Positions 5,731 through 14,053 of a stretch of DNA of 24,283 nt are shown piece by piece. The DNA lies in assembly GCA_902492555.1 (NCBI GenBank), contig CABUMH010000057.1, positions 1-24,283 of the forward strand, in the 5' to 3' direction. The notes beneath the pieces were generated by a model that worked only from the letters and a program-made list of their open reading frames with translations, was not told the DNA's origin and ran no database searches. Positions within the stretch are counted from its first letter, which is position 1, and every line of letters begins with the position of its first letter. The DNA comes from Eisenbergiella sp900555195. GTDB lineage: Bacteria > Bacillota > Clostridia > Lachnospirales > Lachnospiraceae. Both the position numbers and the translations under genes were made by a program.

Positions 5731-7116
5731 TTATCGCAGAAACCAGCGCAGCAGGCGTTCTTTGGTTCGGGTATAAGGCATGTATCTGACGGGCAGATCC
5801 AGCCAGATCGCCTTGTCCACGATTGATTTTTCATGGGTAAATGTATCGAAACTCCGCTTCCCATGATAGCTTCCCATTCCGCTTTCCCCAACGCCTCCAA
5901 ATCCCAGCTGTGTAGAAGCCAGGTGGATGATCGTATCATTCACGCAGCCGCCTCCGTAGGGAAGGCCTTCCGTTATCCGCTTCACCGTCCTGCGGTTTTT
6001 TGTAAACAGATACAGGGCCAGCGGTTTCGGTCCGGAAGAGATGATCCTCTCCGCCTCCTCCAGCCTGTCAAAAGTAAGAACGGGCAGCACCGGGCCGAAG
6101 ATCTCCTCCTGCATGACCTCATCCTCCAAAGAGACATCTTTCAGGATCGTGGGCGCGATCTGCAGCGTTTCTTTGTTTCCATAACCCCCGCATACCACCG
6201 TTTCTCCCTCGATGAGCCCCATCACACGGTCAAAATGTTTGGCATTGACCATTCTGGGATAGTCCGGATTGGCCAATGGCTCTTCTCCGATCAGCTTCTT
6301 CGTCCATTTTACCAGTTCCTCTAAGAAGGCATCCCGAACCGCTCTCTGCACCAGACAATAGTCCGGCGCCACACAGGTCTGTCCGCTATTTAAGAATTTC
6401 CCGAACACGATCCGCTTCGCCGCCACGGAAAGGGGCGCATCCGCCTCTATGATACAGGGGCTTTTTCCTCCCAGTTCCAGCGTCACAGGGGTCAGGTGCT
6501 TAGCCGCCTGTTCCATCACCAGACGCCCCACCTGCTTGCTTCCTGTGAAAAAAATCTTATCGAATTTCTGTTCCAGCAGCCGCTTGTTCTCTTCTCTGCC
6601 GCCTTCCACAACAGCCACATACCCCGCCGGGAACACGGAGCCGATCAGCCGCTTCAATACGCCTGCCGTCTTGGGCGCATAGGCGGAAGGCTTGAGGATA
6701 CAGCAGTTTCCGGCCGCAATGGCGCCGACCACAGGGATCAGGGACAGCATAAACGGATAATTCCAGGGGGACAGAATGAGGGTTACGCCCAAGGGCTCCT
6801 TTTTCACATAGCTTCTGGCCGGAAACTGGGAAAGTGGCGTGCGTACCCGTTCCGTCCTTGCGAGCCTGGCCGTGTTCTTCAGAAAATAGCTGATTTCCTC
6901 CAGAGTCATGCCCACTTCCGTCATATAGCTCTCAAAGGAAGATTTATTCAAATCCTCCTTCAGCGCCTTCTCTATAGCCTCTTCATTCTTTCGTATGGCC
7001 TCCTGCAGCCTCTGCAGCGCAGCCACGCGAAAGCCCACCCTTTTGGTTTTACCGGTTGCAAAATAAGCCCTCTGCCGCTTTACCAATTCTTCTATTTCCA
7101 TTTTCTCAGCTTCCAT
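5731..7116 (-). CDS. NAD(P)-dependent aldehyde dehydrogenase
   Basis: Predicted 461-residue enzyme oxidising aldehydes to acids in the cytoplasm. The length fits the short class 3-like (YwdH/ALDH3) branch. Visible motifs are the Rossmann segment LILSPWNYPF near 113-122, KPSAYAP near 142-148, FFTGSKQVGR near 189-198, the catalytic-base motif LELGGKSP with E214, the nucleophile in SGQTCVAPDY with C248, and EEIFGPVLPV in the C-terminal half. All key residues are intact. GGAGG lies about 7 nt before the ATG. It starts 24 bases after the MocR-type regulator and precedes DUF3783, so the three are probably one transcript. The substrate is unknown; fatty or aromatic aldehydes are typical for this branch. 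Pairing with a GabR-like regulator hints at amine-derived semialdehydes, which is only a suggestion. Confidence 0.93.
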   Translation of the reverse strand: MEAEKMEIEELVKRQRAYFATGKTKRVGFRVAALQRLQEAIRKNEEAIEKALKEDLNKSSFESYMTEVGMTLEEISYFLKNTARLARTERVRTPLSQFPARSYVKKEPLGVTLILSPWNYPFMLSLIPVVGAIAAGNCCILKPSAYAPKTAGVLKRLIGSVFPAGYVAVVEGGREENKRLLEQKFDKIFFTGSKQVGRLVMEQAAKHLTPVTLELGGKSPCIIEADAPLSVAAKRIVFGKFLNSGQTCVAPDYCLVQRAVRDAFLEELVKWTKKLIGEEPLANPDYPRMVNAKHFDRVMGLIEGETVVCGGYGNKETLQIAPTILKDVSLEDEVMQEEIFGPVLPVLTFDRLEEAERIISSGPKPLALYLFTKNRRTVKRITEGLPYGGGCVNDTIIHLASTQLGFGGVGESGMGSYHGKRSFDTFTHEKSIVDKAIWLDLPVRYMPYTRTKERLLRWFLR

Positions 7117-7140
7117 TTTCCAGCCTCCATTCCGTTGCCG

Positions 7141-8544
7141 CTACAGCACCTCTTTCAGTCTACGTACGCCTTCTTTTATCTTATCCCGATCCAGCCCTGC
7201 ATATCCCAGAAGGATCGTAGCATAGGATGGTTCAAACGGAACGAGCGCCGCTTCCTTCAGGCCATAGATGCGCACGCCCTTCTCCGCCGCCTTCCCGATC
7301 AGGTCCTCTTCACGCGCCTGGCTGCGCGATGTCAGCAGAACGTGCAGGCCCGCGTATTCTCCGCTCAGCCTGTATCGATTCAAGAATGGCTTCAGTTCCT
7401 CCAGAAGGATATCGTGTTTTTCCCTATAAAGCTTGCGCATCTTATTCAGATGCCGTTCAAACGCACCGCTCTGAATGAATTCATTCAGAATCGTCTGATC
7501 CAGCCTGGATACCGTAGAGGAAAAAAAGCCGCAGGAACGCTCATATTCCGCAAGCAGGGCGGGCGGCAGCACCATGAAGCTGATCCGGATCGCCGGAGCG
7601 ATGGCCTTGGAAAAGGAGCCGATATAGATCACCTTTCCCGCGCTGTCCGATGCCTGCAGGGAGGGCACTGGCTTCCCGCGGTACCTGAATTCACTGTCAT
7701 AATCATCCTCTACCACGAACCGGTCTTTGGCCAAAGCTGCCCAACGCAGCAGTTCCATCCTGCGTCCTATGGGCATGATCCGGCCTGTGGGATACTGATG
7801 GGAGGGCATCACATAGGCCACATTGGCGCCGGCTTTCAGCAATCCGTCCACGCGGATTCCCCCTTCATCCGAGGGCACCGTCACCGTCCGCGCCGCAAAA
7901 GAAGAAAAGATGCGGTACGCTCTCCGATAGGACGGATTTTCAAAGGCAGCGCAGATATTCCTCCCCAGGATATACTGCAGCAGAAGGAGAAGGTAATCGT
8001 TTCCCGCCCCCACGATAACCTGTTCCGGGGAAGCGTTCACGCCCCTGGAAGAATGAAGGTACCTGCAGATTGTCCTCCGCAGCTCCAAATCTCCCCTCGC
8101 ATCTCCCAGGGCGAAAAGTTCCTGCCTGTCGCCGCTTAAGATCTCCCGGTTGATCTTTCTCCAGACCGCAAAGGGAAAACGGCTCATATCCACAGCATTC
8201 GGGGAAAAATCAATCTCCCAGGCCGCATCTTTTTCCTTCCCTTCTTCCTGCCTTAGATATGCGCTCTCCTCTTTCACACCGATTCGATAGAGGTCTTCCA
8301 CCCGGCAGATATAATACCCTTTATAAGGAACGGATTCTATATAACCTTCTGACAGAAGCTGCTCATAGGCCAGTTCCACCGTGCTACGCGCCACCTGCAG
8401 ATATTCTGCCAGACAACGCGTGGAGGGAAGCTTCTCTCCCGCGAGAAGCTTCCCCTCCCTTATCTCATCCGCAATATACTCATAAATCTGCTCATACAGA
8501 TGCTTGTTCCCCACATCCGTCAGCTGAATCGCAAGATCATTCAT
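7141..8544 (-). CDS. MocR/GabR-type PLP-dependent regulator (GntR-aminotransferase fusion)
   Basis: Predicted 467-residue regulator. Residues about 10-80 are a GntR winged helix (LYEQIYEYIADEIREGKL, then STRCLAEYLQVARSTVELAY), and about 110-467 a fold-type I aminotransferase domain. PLP-binding features are intact: the DDYDSEFRYRG segment with D281, and the Schiff-base lysine in SFSK at K313. Members such as GabR and PdxR use PLP and an amino compound as signal and rarely act as transaminases. The gene follows glnS by 40 bases and precedes the aldehyde dehydrogenase by 24, so it likely controls that operon and itself. Its ribosome binding site, GGAAGGG, lies in one copy of a direct repeat (8549-8578). 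No separate promoter is obvious in the gap; read-through from glnS is possible. Confidence 0.92.
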   Translation of the reverse strand: MNDLAIQLTDVGNKHLYEQIYEYIADEIREGKLLAGEKLPSTRCLAEYLQVARSTVELAYEQLLSEGYIESVPYKGYYICRVEDLYRIGVKEESAYLRQEEGKEKDAAWEIDFSPNAVDMSRFPFAVWRKINREILSGDRQELFALGDARGDLELRRTICRYLHSSRGVNASPEQVIVGAGNDYLLLLLQYILGRNICAAFENPSYRRAYRIFSSFAARTVTVPSDEGGIRVDGLLKAGANVAYVMPSHQYPTGRIMPIGRRMELLRWAALAKDRFVVEDDYDSEFRYRGKPVPSLQASDSAGKVIYIGSFSKAIAPAIRISFMVLPPALLAEYERSCGFFSSTVSRLDQTILNEFIQSGAFERHLNKMRKLYREKHDILLEELKPFLNRYRLSGEYAGLHVLLTSRSQAREEDLIGKAAEKGVRIYGLKEAALVPFEPSYATILLGYAGLDRDKIKEGVRRLKEVL

Positions 8545-8548
8545 ATGT

Positions 8549-8578
8549 GCGCCCTTCCATTTCTATACGCGCCCTTCC
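8549..8578. repeat. Two direct repeats in the glnS-mocR gap
   Basis: GCGCCCTTCC occurs at 8549-8558 and 8569-8578, exactly 20 bp apart; with flanks, 14 of 17 bases match. The copy nearer the gene doubles as its ribosome binding site. MocR-type regulators are known to bind direct repeats, so this may be the operator. Confidence 0.45.
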
Positions 8579-8584
8579 GTACTG

Positions 8585-10282
8585 TTATTTGGGAAGGCGG
8601 AAAGAACTTTTCAGAGACACAACCCGGTTGAACACAGGTTCTCCCGGCTTGGAATCCTTGTAATCCACACAGAAGAATCCCTGCCGCACGAACTGGAAGC
8701 TCTCATAAGGCTTCGCTTCCTTTAAGGAGGGCTCCATAAAGCATTCCTTCACCTCCAGCGAATGGGGGTTCAGATTCAGGCTGCCGTCCTCGTTGTATAC
8801 GCCCTTTTCTTCATCGATGATATTCTCATACAAACGCACCGTGGCACGGATCGCTTCGCTGGCGCAAACCCAATGGATCGTTCCCTTCACCTTACGGGCA
8901 TTAAATCCGCTGCCGGACTTGGTCTGCGGATCATAGGTGCAGTGAACCACCGTCACATTGCCGTCCGCGTCCTTCTCACATCCCGTGCAGGTAACGAAAT
9001 ACGCGTTCATCAGACGCACCTCATTGCCGGGGAACAGGCGGAAATACTTCTTCGGAGGTTCCTCCATAAAATCTTCCCTCTCGATGTACAGTTCACGGCC
9101 AAAGGGAATCATCCTGCTTCCCAACGCCTCATTTTCCAGGTTGTTCGGCGCCTCCAGCATTTCTGTCTGCCCTTCCGGATAGTTGTCAATCACCAGCTTA
9201 ATCGGGTCCAGAACAGCCATCACGCGCGGCCGCTTCAGTTTCAGGTCCTCTCTGATGCAGTACTCCAGCATGGCATAATCCACAGAAGAATTGCTTTTGG
9301 ACACGCCGCACAGATCCACGAACATCTGAATGGATTCCGGCGTAAATCCCCTTCTTCTGAGCGCGGCGATGGAAACCAGCCTGGGGTCGTCCCAGCCATC
9401 CACGATTCCCTCTTCCACCAGCTTCTTAATGTACCGCTTGCCTGTCACCACATTGGTCAGATACATCTTGGCAAATTCGATCTGCTTCGGAGGCACGGGA
9501 TATTCCAATTCCCTCACCACCCAGTCATACAGAGGCCTGTGATCCTCAAATTCCAGCGTACAGATGGAATGGGTGATGCCTTCAATCGCATCCTCAATCG
9601 GATGGGCGAAATCATACATCGGATAAATGCACCACTTATCCCCTGTGTTGTGATGGCTCATATGGGCCACCCGGTAAATCACCGGATCCCGCATGTTCAT
9701 ATTCGGGGAAGACATATCGATCCTGGCGCGCAGCACCTTCTCTCCGTCCGCATATACGCCGTTCTTCATCTCCTCAAACAGCTTCAGGTTCTCTTCCACG
9801 CTCCTCGTATTGAAAGGATCTTCCTTTCCCGGTTCCGTCAGGGTACCGCGATACTCCCGGATCTGTTCCGCCGACAGATCCGATACATAGGCTTTTCCCT
9901 TTTGGATCAGCTTGATGGCGGCTTCATACATCTGTTCAAAATAATCGGAGGCAAAATAAAGCCTGTCCTCCCAGTCCGCTCCCAGCCACTTCACATCTTC
10001 CTTAATGGATTCCACAAATTCCTGCTTTTCTTTGGTGGGATTCGTATCATCAAAACGGAGATTGAACTTTCCTCCGTATTCCTTCGCCAAACCAGCATTC
10101 AGCAGGATGCTCTTAGCATGTCCGATATGAAGATAACCGTTCGGCTCCGGGGGAAAACGGGTATGCACCGTATCATATACGCCCTCCGCCAGATCCTTAT
10201 CGATGATCTGCTCGATGAAATTCTTGGAAACCGTCGTTTCCTTCTCTGTTCCTTCGGCCTTTTCCAGTTCTTCTCTGCTCAT
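8585..10282 (-). CDS. glnS: Glutaminyl-tRNA synthetase (GlnRS)
   Basis: Predicted 565-residue class I enzyme charging tRNA-Gln directly with glutamine. The catalytic core carries PPEPNGYLHIGHAKS (HIGH at 52-55), FNLRFDDTNP near 74-82, MYDFAHPIEDAIEGITHS, and GWDDPRLVSIAALRRRG. The C-terminal anticodon-binding beta-barrels are present (DPIKLVIDNYPEG onward). At the usual MSK-type loop the sequence is TGKRYIKKLV (from 281) instead of MSKRKL, keeping one lysine. The start at 10282 follows GGAGGAG. A clean promoter precedes it with a leader too short for a T-box. Many Firmicutes lack GlnRS and use GatCAB transamidation; its presence is a known lineage-specific trait ascribed to transfer. It heads the leftward run into mocR. 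Confidence 0.97.
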   Translation of the reverse strand: MSREELEKAEGTEKETTVSKNFIEQIIDKDLAEGVYDTVHTRFPPEPNGYLHIGHAKSILLNAGLAKEYGGKFNLRFDDTNPTKEKQEFVESIKEDVKWLGADWEDRLYFASDYFEQMYEAAIKLIQKGKAYVSDLSAEQIREYRGTLTEPGKEDPFNTRSVEENLKLFEEMKNGVYADGEKVLRARIDMSSPNMNMRDPVIYRVAHMSHHNTGDKWCIYPMYDFAHPIEDAIEGITHSICTLEFEDHRPLYDWVVRELEYPVPPKQIEFAKMYLTNVVTGKRYIKKLVEEGIVDGWDDPRLVSIAALRRRGFTPESIQMFVDLCGVSKSNSSVDYAMLEYCIREDLKLKRPRVMAVLDPIKLVIDNYPEGQTEMLEAPNNLENEALGSRMIPFGRELYIEREDFMEEPPKKYFRLFPGNEVRLMNAYFVTCTGCEKDADGNVTVVHCTYDPQTKSGSGFNARKVKGTIHWVCASEAIRATVRLYENIIDEEKGVYNEDGSLNLNPHSLEVKECFMEPSLKEAKPYESFQFVRQGFFCVDYKDSKPGEPVFNRVVSLKSSFRLPK

Positions 10283-10326
10283 ACTCAGGATATCTCCTCC
10301 TCAACCGCACTCTTGTAATAAAATTT

Positions 10327-10355
10327 ATCTTATCACAAGAATATAGAATACGCAA
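10327..10355 (-). promoter_or_regulatory. Promoter of glnS
   Basis: Minus strand TTGCGT (10355-10350), 17-nt spacer, TAAGAT (10332-10327). The start codon is about 40 nt downstream of the expected transcription start, leaving no room for a T-box leader. Confidence 0.65.
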
Positions 10356-10404
10356 ACGCATTCTGGCCAAATATGCGGAGGACTGAGCTACAACAAAGAC
10401 AAGA

Positions 10405-11394
10405 CTAGAAATCGTTCGCAGAAAACCACTGAACCATATCCTCCAGCGTCTCCCGCAGGGGCCTGGGATGGTATCCCAATTCCCGCGTTGCTTTCTCATG
10501 GCTGAAGTTCCCGTTGCTTCCCAGCGTATATACGGAATAGGGCGTCACCAGTTCCGGAAGGCCGAACAGATGGGAGAATTTTTCACAGAAAGGGGCCGCG
10601 GCTCTGGCCATGCCGAGGGGAAGGCTCCCGTACACCGCGTGCTTTCCCGTCAATTCCGCCAATATATCAAACATCTCTCTTATGGTGACGTATTCGTTTG
10701 AAAGGATATAGCTCTCTCCGGCTGCTTCTGCCCTCATGCAGCGGATAATGCCGTCCGCCACATCCCGCACATCCACAAAATCATAGCCGCCTTTCACCGA
10801 CAGGGGCATGCCATGTTTGACGTAAAGCCGGATCAGCTGCGTCATATAGCTGGCGGTGCTGTCTTTTGGCCCGATCATTCCGGAAGGATGGACGATCGTG
10901 GCAGGGAGCCCGCGGCTGGCCGCTTTTTTCACATAGGCAGCTGCCTCGGCCTTGCTTTTCCCATAGGCTCCTTTTACATAAGAAGCGGAAAAGCGGCTGG
11001 TCTCTTTTATCGTCCGTCCGCCAGTCTTTTCCGGTATCGCATGCACGGAACTGACATAAATGAACTTCCGTATCCCATACCGCTCGCATAGATCCGTAAC
11101 GTTCCGGGTGCCGTCCACATTTACCCTCCACAATGCGGGATGGTCCGATGTGATGGATACCAGCCCGGCACAGTGAATGAGAACCGCATCGTCCCTGGCC
11201 GCCGCCTTCATAAACGGCACCAGCGTGTGAAGGCGGCTCACATCTCCCGTATAATAAGGAACTTCCGTGAGCAGATCCCGATCATCCTGCAAAAGCCTCA
11301 GCCCGCAGACTTCACAGCCTGCTTCCAGCAGTTTCCCGGCCAATGTCCTTCCAAGGAAACCATTGATCCCTGTTATGTAAACCTTCTCTCCCAT
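10405..11394 (-). CDS. NAD-dependent epimerase/dehydratase family protein
   Basis: Predicted 329-residue extended short-chain dehydrogenase. The Rossmann motif ITGINGFLG is at residues 7-15, the HCAGLVS segment near 74-80, the catalytic serines in YVSSVHA near 113-119 and the YxxxK pair at Y144/K148 (AYGKSKAE), so the active site looks intact. The conserved VHPSGMIGPKD follows. This class acts on nucleotide sugars or on small aldehydes and ketones (dihydroflavonol-reductase-like); the substrate cannot be told. The start at 11394 is preferred because GGAGG precedes it by about 5 nt; upstream in-frame codons encode an unlikely extension. A TATAAT at 11442-11437 marks its promoter, with a weak -35. 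It appears monocistronic. Confidence 0.9.
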   Translation of the reverse strand: MGEKVYITGINGFLGRTLAGKLLEAGCEVCGLRLLQDDRDLLTEVPYYTGDVSRLHTLVPFMKAAARDDAVLIHCAGLVSITSDHPALWRVNVDGTRNVTDLCERYGIRKFIYVSSVHAIPEKTGGRTIKETSRFSASYVKGAYGKSKAEAAAYVKKAASRGLPATIVHPSGMIGPKDSTASYMTQLIRLYVKHGMPLSVKGGYDFVDVRDVADGIIRCMRAEAAGESYILSNEYVTIREMFDILAELTGKHAVYGSLPLGMARAAAPFCEKFSHLFGLPELVTPYSVYTLGSNGNFSHEKATRELGYHPRPLRETLEDMVQWFSANDF

Positions 11395-11436
11395 GCCATC
11401 CTCCTTTCCGCAGAATTGCTTATACGCTTTTTTTCT

Positions 11437-11442
11437 ATTATA
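11437..11442 (-). promoter_or_regulatory. -10 element of the epimerase promoter
   Basis: Minus-strand TATAAT 42 nt before the start codon. No good -35 lies at 16-18 nt; TTAACA is present but 20 nt away, so the promoter may depend on an activator. Confidence 0.5.
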
Positions 11443-11542
11443 CCTGAATGATGTTTCCAAATTGTTAAATTCGTCCGTCTTTTCCGTTAACCATAAAAAG
11501 ATGAGCCAAAAGCAGCCTCTTTCCCGCATGCAAAGCGGAAGA

Positions 11543-11644
11543 TCATATCTCTCCTGCCTGATATTTGTCCCACAGCACCTTTATTCCAAACAGAATCGCT
11601 CCGATCACGGAAATTCCCGCTGCTGCCTTCAAAATTTTTTTCAT
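11543..11644 (-). CDS. 33-residue hydrophobic membrane micro-protein
   Basis: ATG at 11644 with GAGGG about 7 nt upstream opens a 33-codon frame ending in TGA at 11543. The product starts MKKILKAAAGISVIGAILF, a lysine-rich start followed by one hydrophobic helix (about residues 4-25), and ends in a polar tail, DKYQAGEI. This is the architecture of small single-pass membrane proteins. It lies 148 bases upstream of the epimerase on the same strand, though a separate epimerase promoter lies between. No family is recognised. Codons look ordinary and the ribosome binding site supports translation. Confidence 0.55.
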   Translation of the reverse strand: MKKILKAAAGISVIGAILFGIKVLWDKYQAGEI

Positions 11645-11970
11645 ACATTTACCCTCGCTTTTTTAAACTTTAAAACCTTGGTTTTTCTTCCCGAATTCTG
11701 AAATCACTCTACGCGTTATTCTTTTGGTTTTTGTTTACGGAGTGTTTCCGTTTTATTAATTTACCGCAGACGGCCGATTCTCACCGAACATTCCATTCGG
11801 GCGCCCATCCCGTAAACAGCAGTACCAGGATAACTGTGAATGATTTTCCACCCGTCTGGGCTCTGTTAACATTTCATTAATAATGCTGTTTTATAATAGC
11901 AGCAGTTCCGGCAGCTCTGTCGGGAGCTGTCAGGGAATGAGCTGCTGCATGCCTGGCCGTCTCCGATATT
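11645..11970. other. AT-rich gap with possible promoter of the damaged two-component gene
   Basis: No gene is seen. A plus-strand TATAAT at 11892-11897 follows TTAACA (11866-11871) and ATTAAT, two T/A-rich half sites about 11 bp apart, as often found for OmpR-type regulators. The bases just before 11971 fit only the last residues of a receiver domain (DIMMPE) and are closed by TGA at 11938-11940. The N-terminal half of the regulator is therefore missing here. Confidence 0.5.
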
Positions 11971-13173
11971 ATGATGCCTGAAATGGATGGCTTTGCATTC
12001 GCCAAAGCGCTGCGGGAGCAGGATAAAAATATCCCGATTCTCTTTATGACTGCGCGGGATGATTTCTCTTCCAAGGAGCGTGGCTATCGCCTGGGCATTG
12101 ACGATTACATGGTTAAACCCATCCATCTGGATGAACTGGTGCTTCATATTGAAGCATTGCTGCGCCGGGCACATATCGCTGCAGAAAAAAAGTTAGTCAT
12201 CGGGAATCTGGTGTTGGATGAAGATGAGATCAGCGCTGCGGTGGATGGTGTGCCTGTCTTTTTGACACTCCGGGAGTTTCAGATTCTGTTCAAGCTGCTT
12301 TCCTATCCAAAGCGCACGTTTACCCGCAGCCAGTTGCTGGAAGACTTCTCCGTCCGCCTTTCCTCCATGCGCAAGGATGGAAAAAAGGACGAATTTGAGG
12401 TCCTGTTTGAAGACTTCAACACCATGGCAGAGGAACTGTCCAGCACAGAAATGATGAAATCCGACTTCATCGCCAACGTATCCCATGAATTGACCCCCCC
12501 TCTGGCCGTCATCCAGAACTATGCCACCCTCCTGCAGAGCGAATATCTCCCTGACGAAGAACGCAGGCTATATCCCAAACGGATCAGCGAGGCATCCCGG
12601 CGCCTGTCCGCCCTGGTGACCAACATCCTGCAGATAAACCGGCTGGAAAATCAGAAAATCAAGCCGGCTCTGCACCCCTTCAATTTGAGCGAGGCTCTGT
12701 GCAGATGCATTCTGAATTATGAATCGGAACTGGATGAAAAAGAAATCGAATTGTATATAGACCTAGATCAGGATTTAAGCCTGACCAGCGATGAAAATCT
12801 ATTGGATATGGTCTGGAACAATCTGCTTTCCAACGCCGTGAAGTTTACGCCTCCCCGCGGAAAGATCCGGGTTATGATGCAGCAGGAGGGCGATTCAGCA
12901 ACCGTAAAAATCACGGACAGCGGCTGCGGCATTGATGGAAAATCCATCCGCCGTATCTTTGACAAGTTCTACCAAGCGGATCCTTCGCATGCCACCCAGG
13001 GAAACGGTCTCGGCCTCACACTGACCAAACGCATCATCGATTTGCTGGAAGGAGAGATTCTAGCAGAGAGCATGCCCGGAGTGAGTTCAGCCTTTACCGT
13101 AAAACTGCACGCAAAAGGGGGCCCGCTTCACGAACCGGCCCGTAACAGAAAGAAAGGATTATCAGAAAAGTAA
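11971..13173 (+). pseudogene. Response regulator/histidine kinase deletion fusion
   Basis: The 400-codon frame joins pieces of two normally separate proteins. Residues 1-66 are the second half of an OmpR-class receiver (MDGFAFAKAL, MTAR, the VKP lysine at 49); the phosphoacceptor Asp codon (11965) lies before the first ATG and the acidic N-terminal part is absent. Residues about 75-126 begin a winged helix (LTLREFQILFKLL, TRSQLLEDF) that stops before the recognition helix. From residue 127 it becomes the end of a HAMP linker and a kinase core: H-box FIANVSHEL with H172 (followed by TPP instead of the usual KTP), N-box N284/N288, DSGCG at 316, FDKFYQAD and GNGLGL at 344. Sensor and membrane segments are missing. 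The likely origin is an internal deletion between adjacent vanR/vanS-like genes. A soluble, signal-blind kinase could still be made, but a pseudogene is more likely. Confidence 0.8.
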
Positions 13174-13358
13174 AAGATTCCCGGGGACGCTTTGAAATCG
13201 CTTTTCATATTTTATTAACAGTTTGTCAGCTTTTCTGAAACAAAAATCCTGTATGCTGGTAACAGTTTCAGAAGAAATCAGAACGCATCCTGCAGGATGC
13301 GCTGGAAGAGGCGCTTCCTGCCACTTTAGGTTCTCTTACAGATCCTGCCCTGGACGGA

Positions 13359-14053
13359 ATGCTGGAGCAGACCAAACTGGTGGTCGGCACGATTGTGGGC
13401 TACAAAGAACTCATGATGACCTATGCCTGCGCCATGAAGGAAATCCGAACCAAATTTGAAGTGCTGAATACGGAATTCAAAATACGCCACCAACGCAATC
13501 CCATCAGTTCGATCAGCACCCGGCTGAAGCGGACAGCCAGCATTCTGGACAAACTCGAACGGCGGCATCTGCCTCTTTCCCTCAAAAGCATAGAAACACA
13601 CATCCATGATGTGGCCGGGATACGGGTGATCTGTTCTTACATGGACGACATCTATCTTATCGCCGATGCCCTTCTCTCCCAGGACGATGTGACGCTGATC
13701 TCCCAAAAGGATTATATCGCCGATCCCAAGCCCAATGGATACAGAAGCCTGCATTTAATCGTAAGCATCCCTGTTTTTTTGCCAATCAGAAAAAAGAGGT
13801 CTGTGTGGAAGTTCAGATCCGCACCATCGCCATGGATTTCTGGGCAAGTCTGGAGCATCAGCTCAAATACAAACAAAATATCCCCAATCAGCAGGAAATC
13901 ATTGCGCAGCTTAAGGACTGCGCAGAAGTCATCCATGCCACGGACAACAAAATGCTGGGAATACGCCAGCAAATCGAACAGGCATCAGATCTTCCAACAG
14001 AAGAAGAAATCCTGTTTGAGAAACTCAGCAGGCTGGATATCACTCTGGAATAG
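13359..14053 (+). pseudogene. Small alarmone synthetase (RelQ-like), frameshifted
   Basis: A RelA/SpoT-type (p)ppGpp synthetase split between two frames. The first frame carries MKEIRTKFEVLNTEF, HDVAGIRVICSYMDDIY (about residues 83-99) and KDYIADPKPNGYRSLH (about 117-132). After a run of seven T at 13774-13780 the rest continues one frame away: VEVQIRTIAMDFWASLEHQL and on to TAA at 14051-14053. One more T, or a -1 slip on T TTT TTG (13775-13781), gives a continuous protein of about 231 residues, the normal size for single-domain synthetases. Coding-like sequence also continues upstream to 13263 without a start codon (ILQDALEEALPATL), and ATG 13359 has a poor ribosome binding site, so the 5' end may be damaged too. 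It follows the damaged kinase and its 3' end overlaps the convergent EAL gene by 14 bases. Confidence 0.8.

Noticed and set aside
6496..8139. 547-codon plus-strand frame opposite mocR and the aldehyde dehydrogenase
   Set aside because: A shadow of well-identified enzymes on the other strand; rich in His, Arg, Pro and Gln, with no family signature.
8762..10318. 518-codon plus-strand frame opposite glnS
   Set aside because: A mirror of the strongly conserved GlnRS coding strand, without start signals or recognisable domains.
10283..10404. T-box leader for glnS
   Set aside because: The promoter at 10327-10355 leaves only about 40 nt of leader, and no T-box sequence or leader terminator is present.
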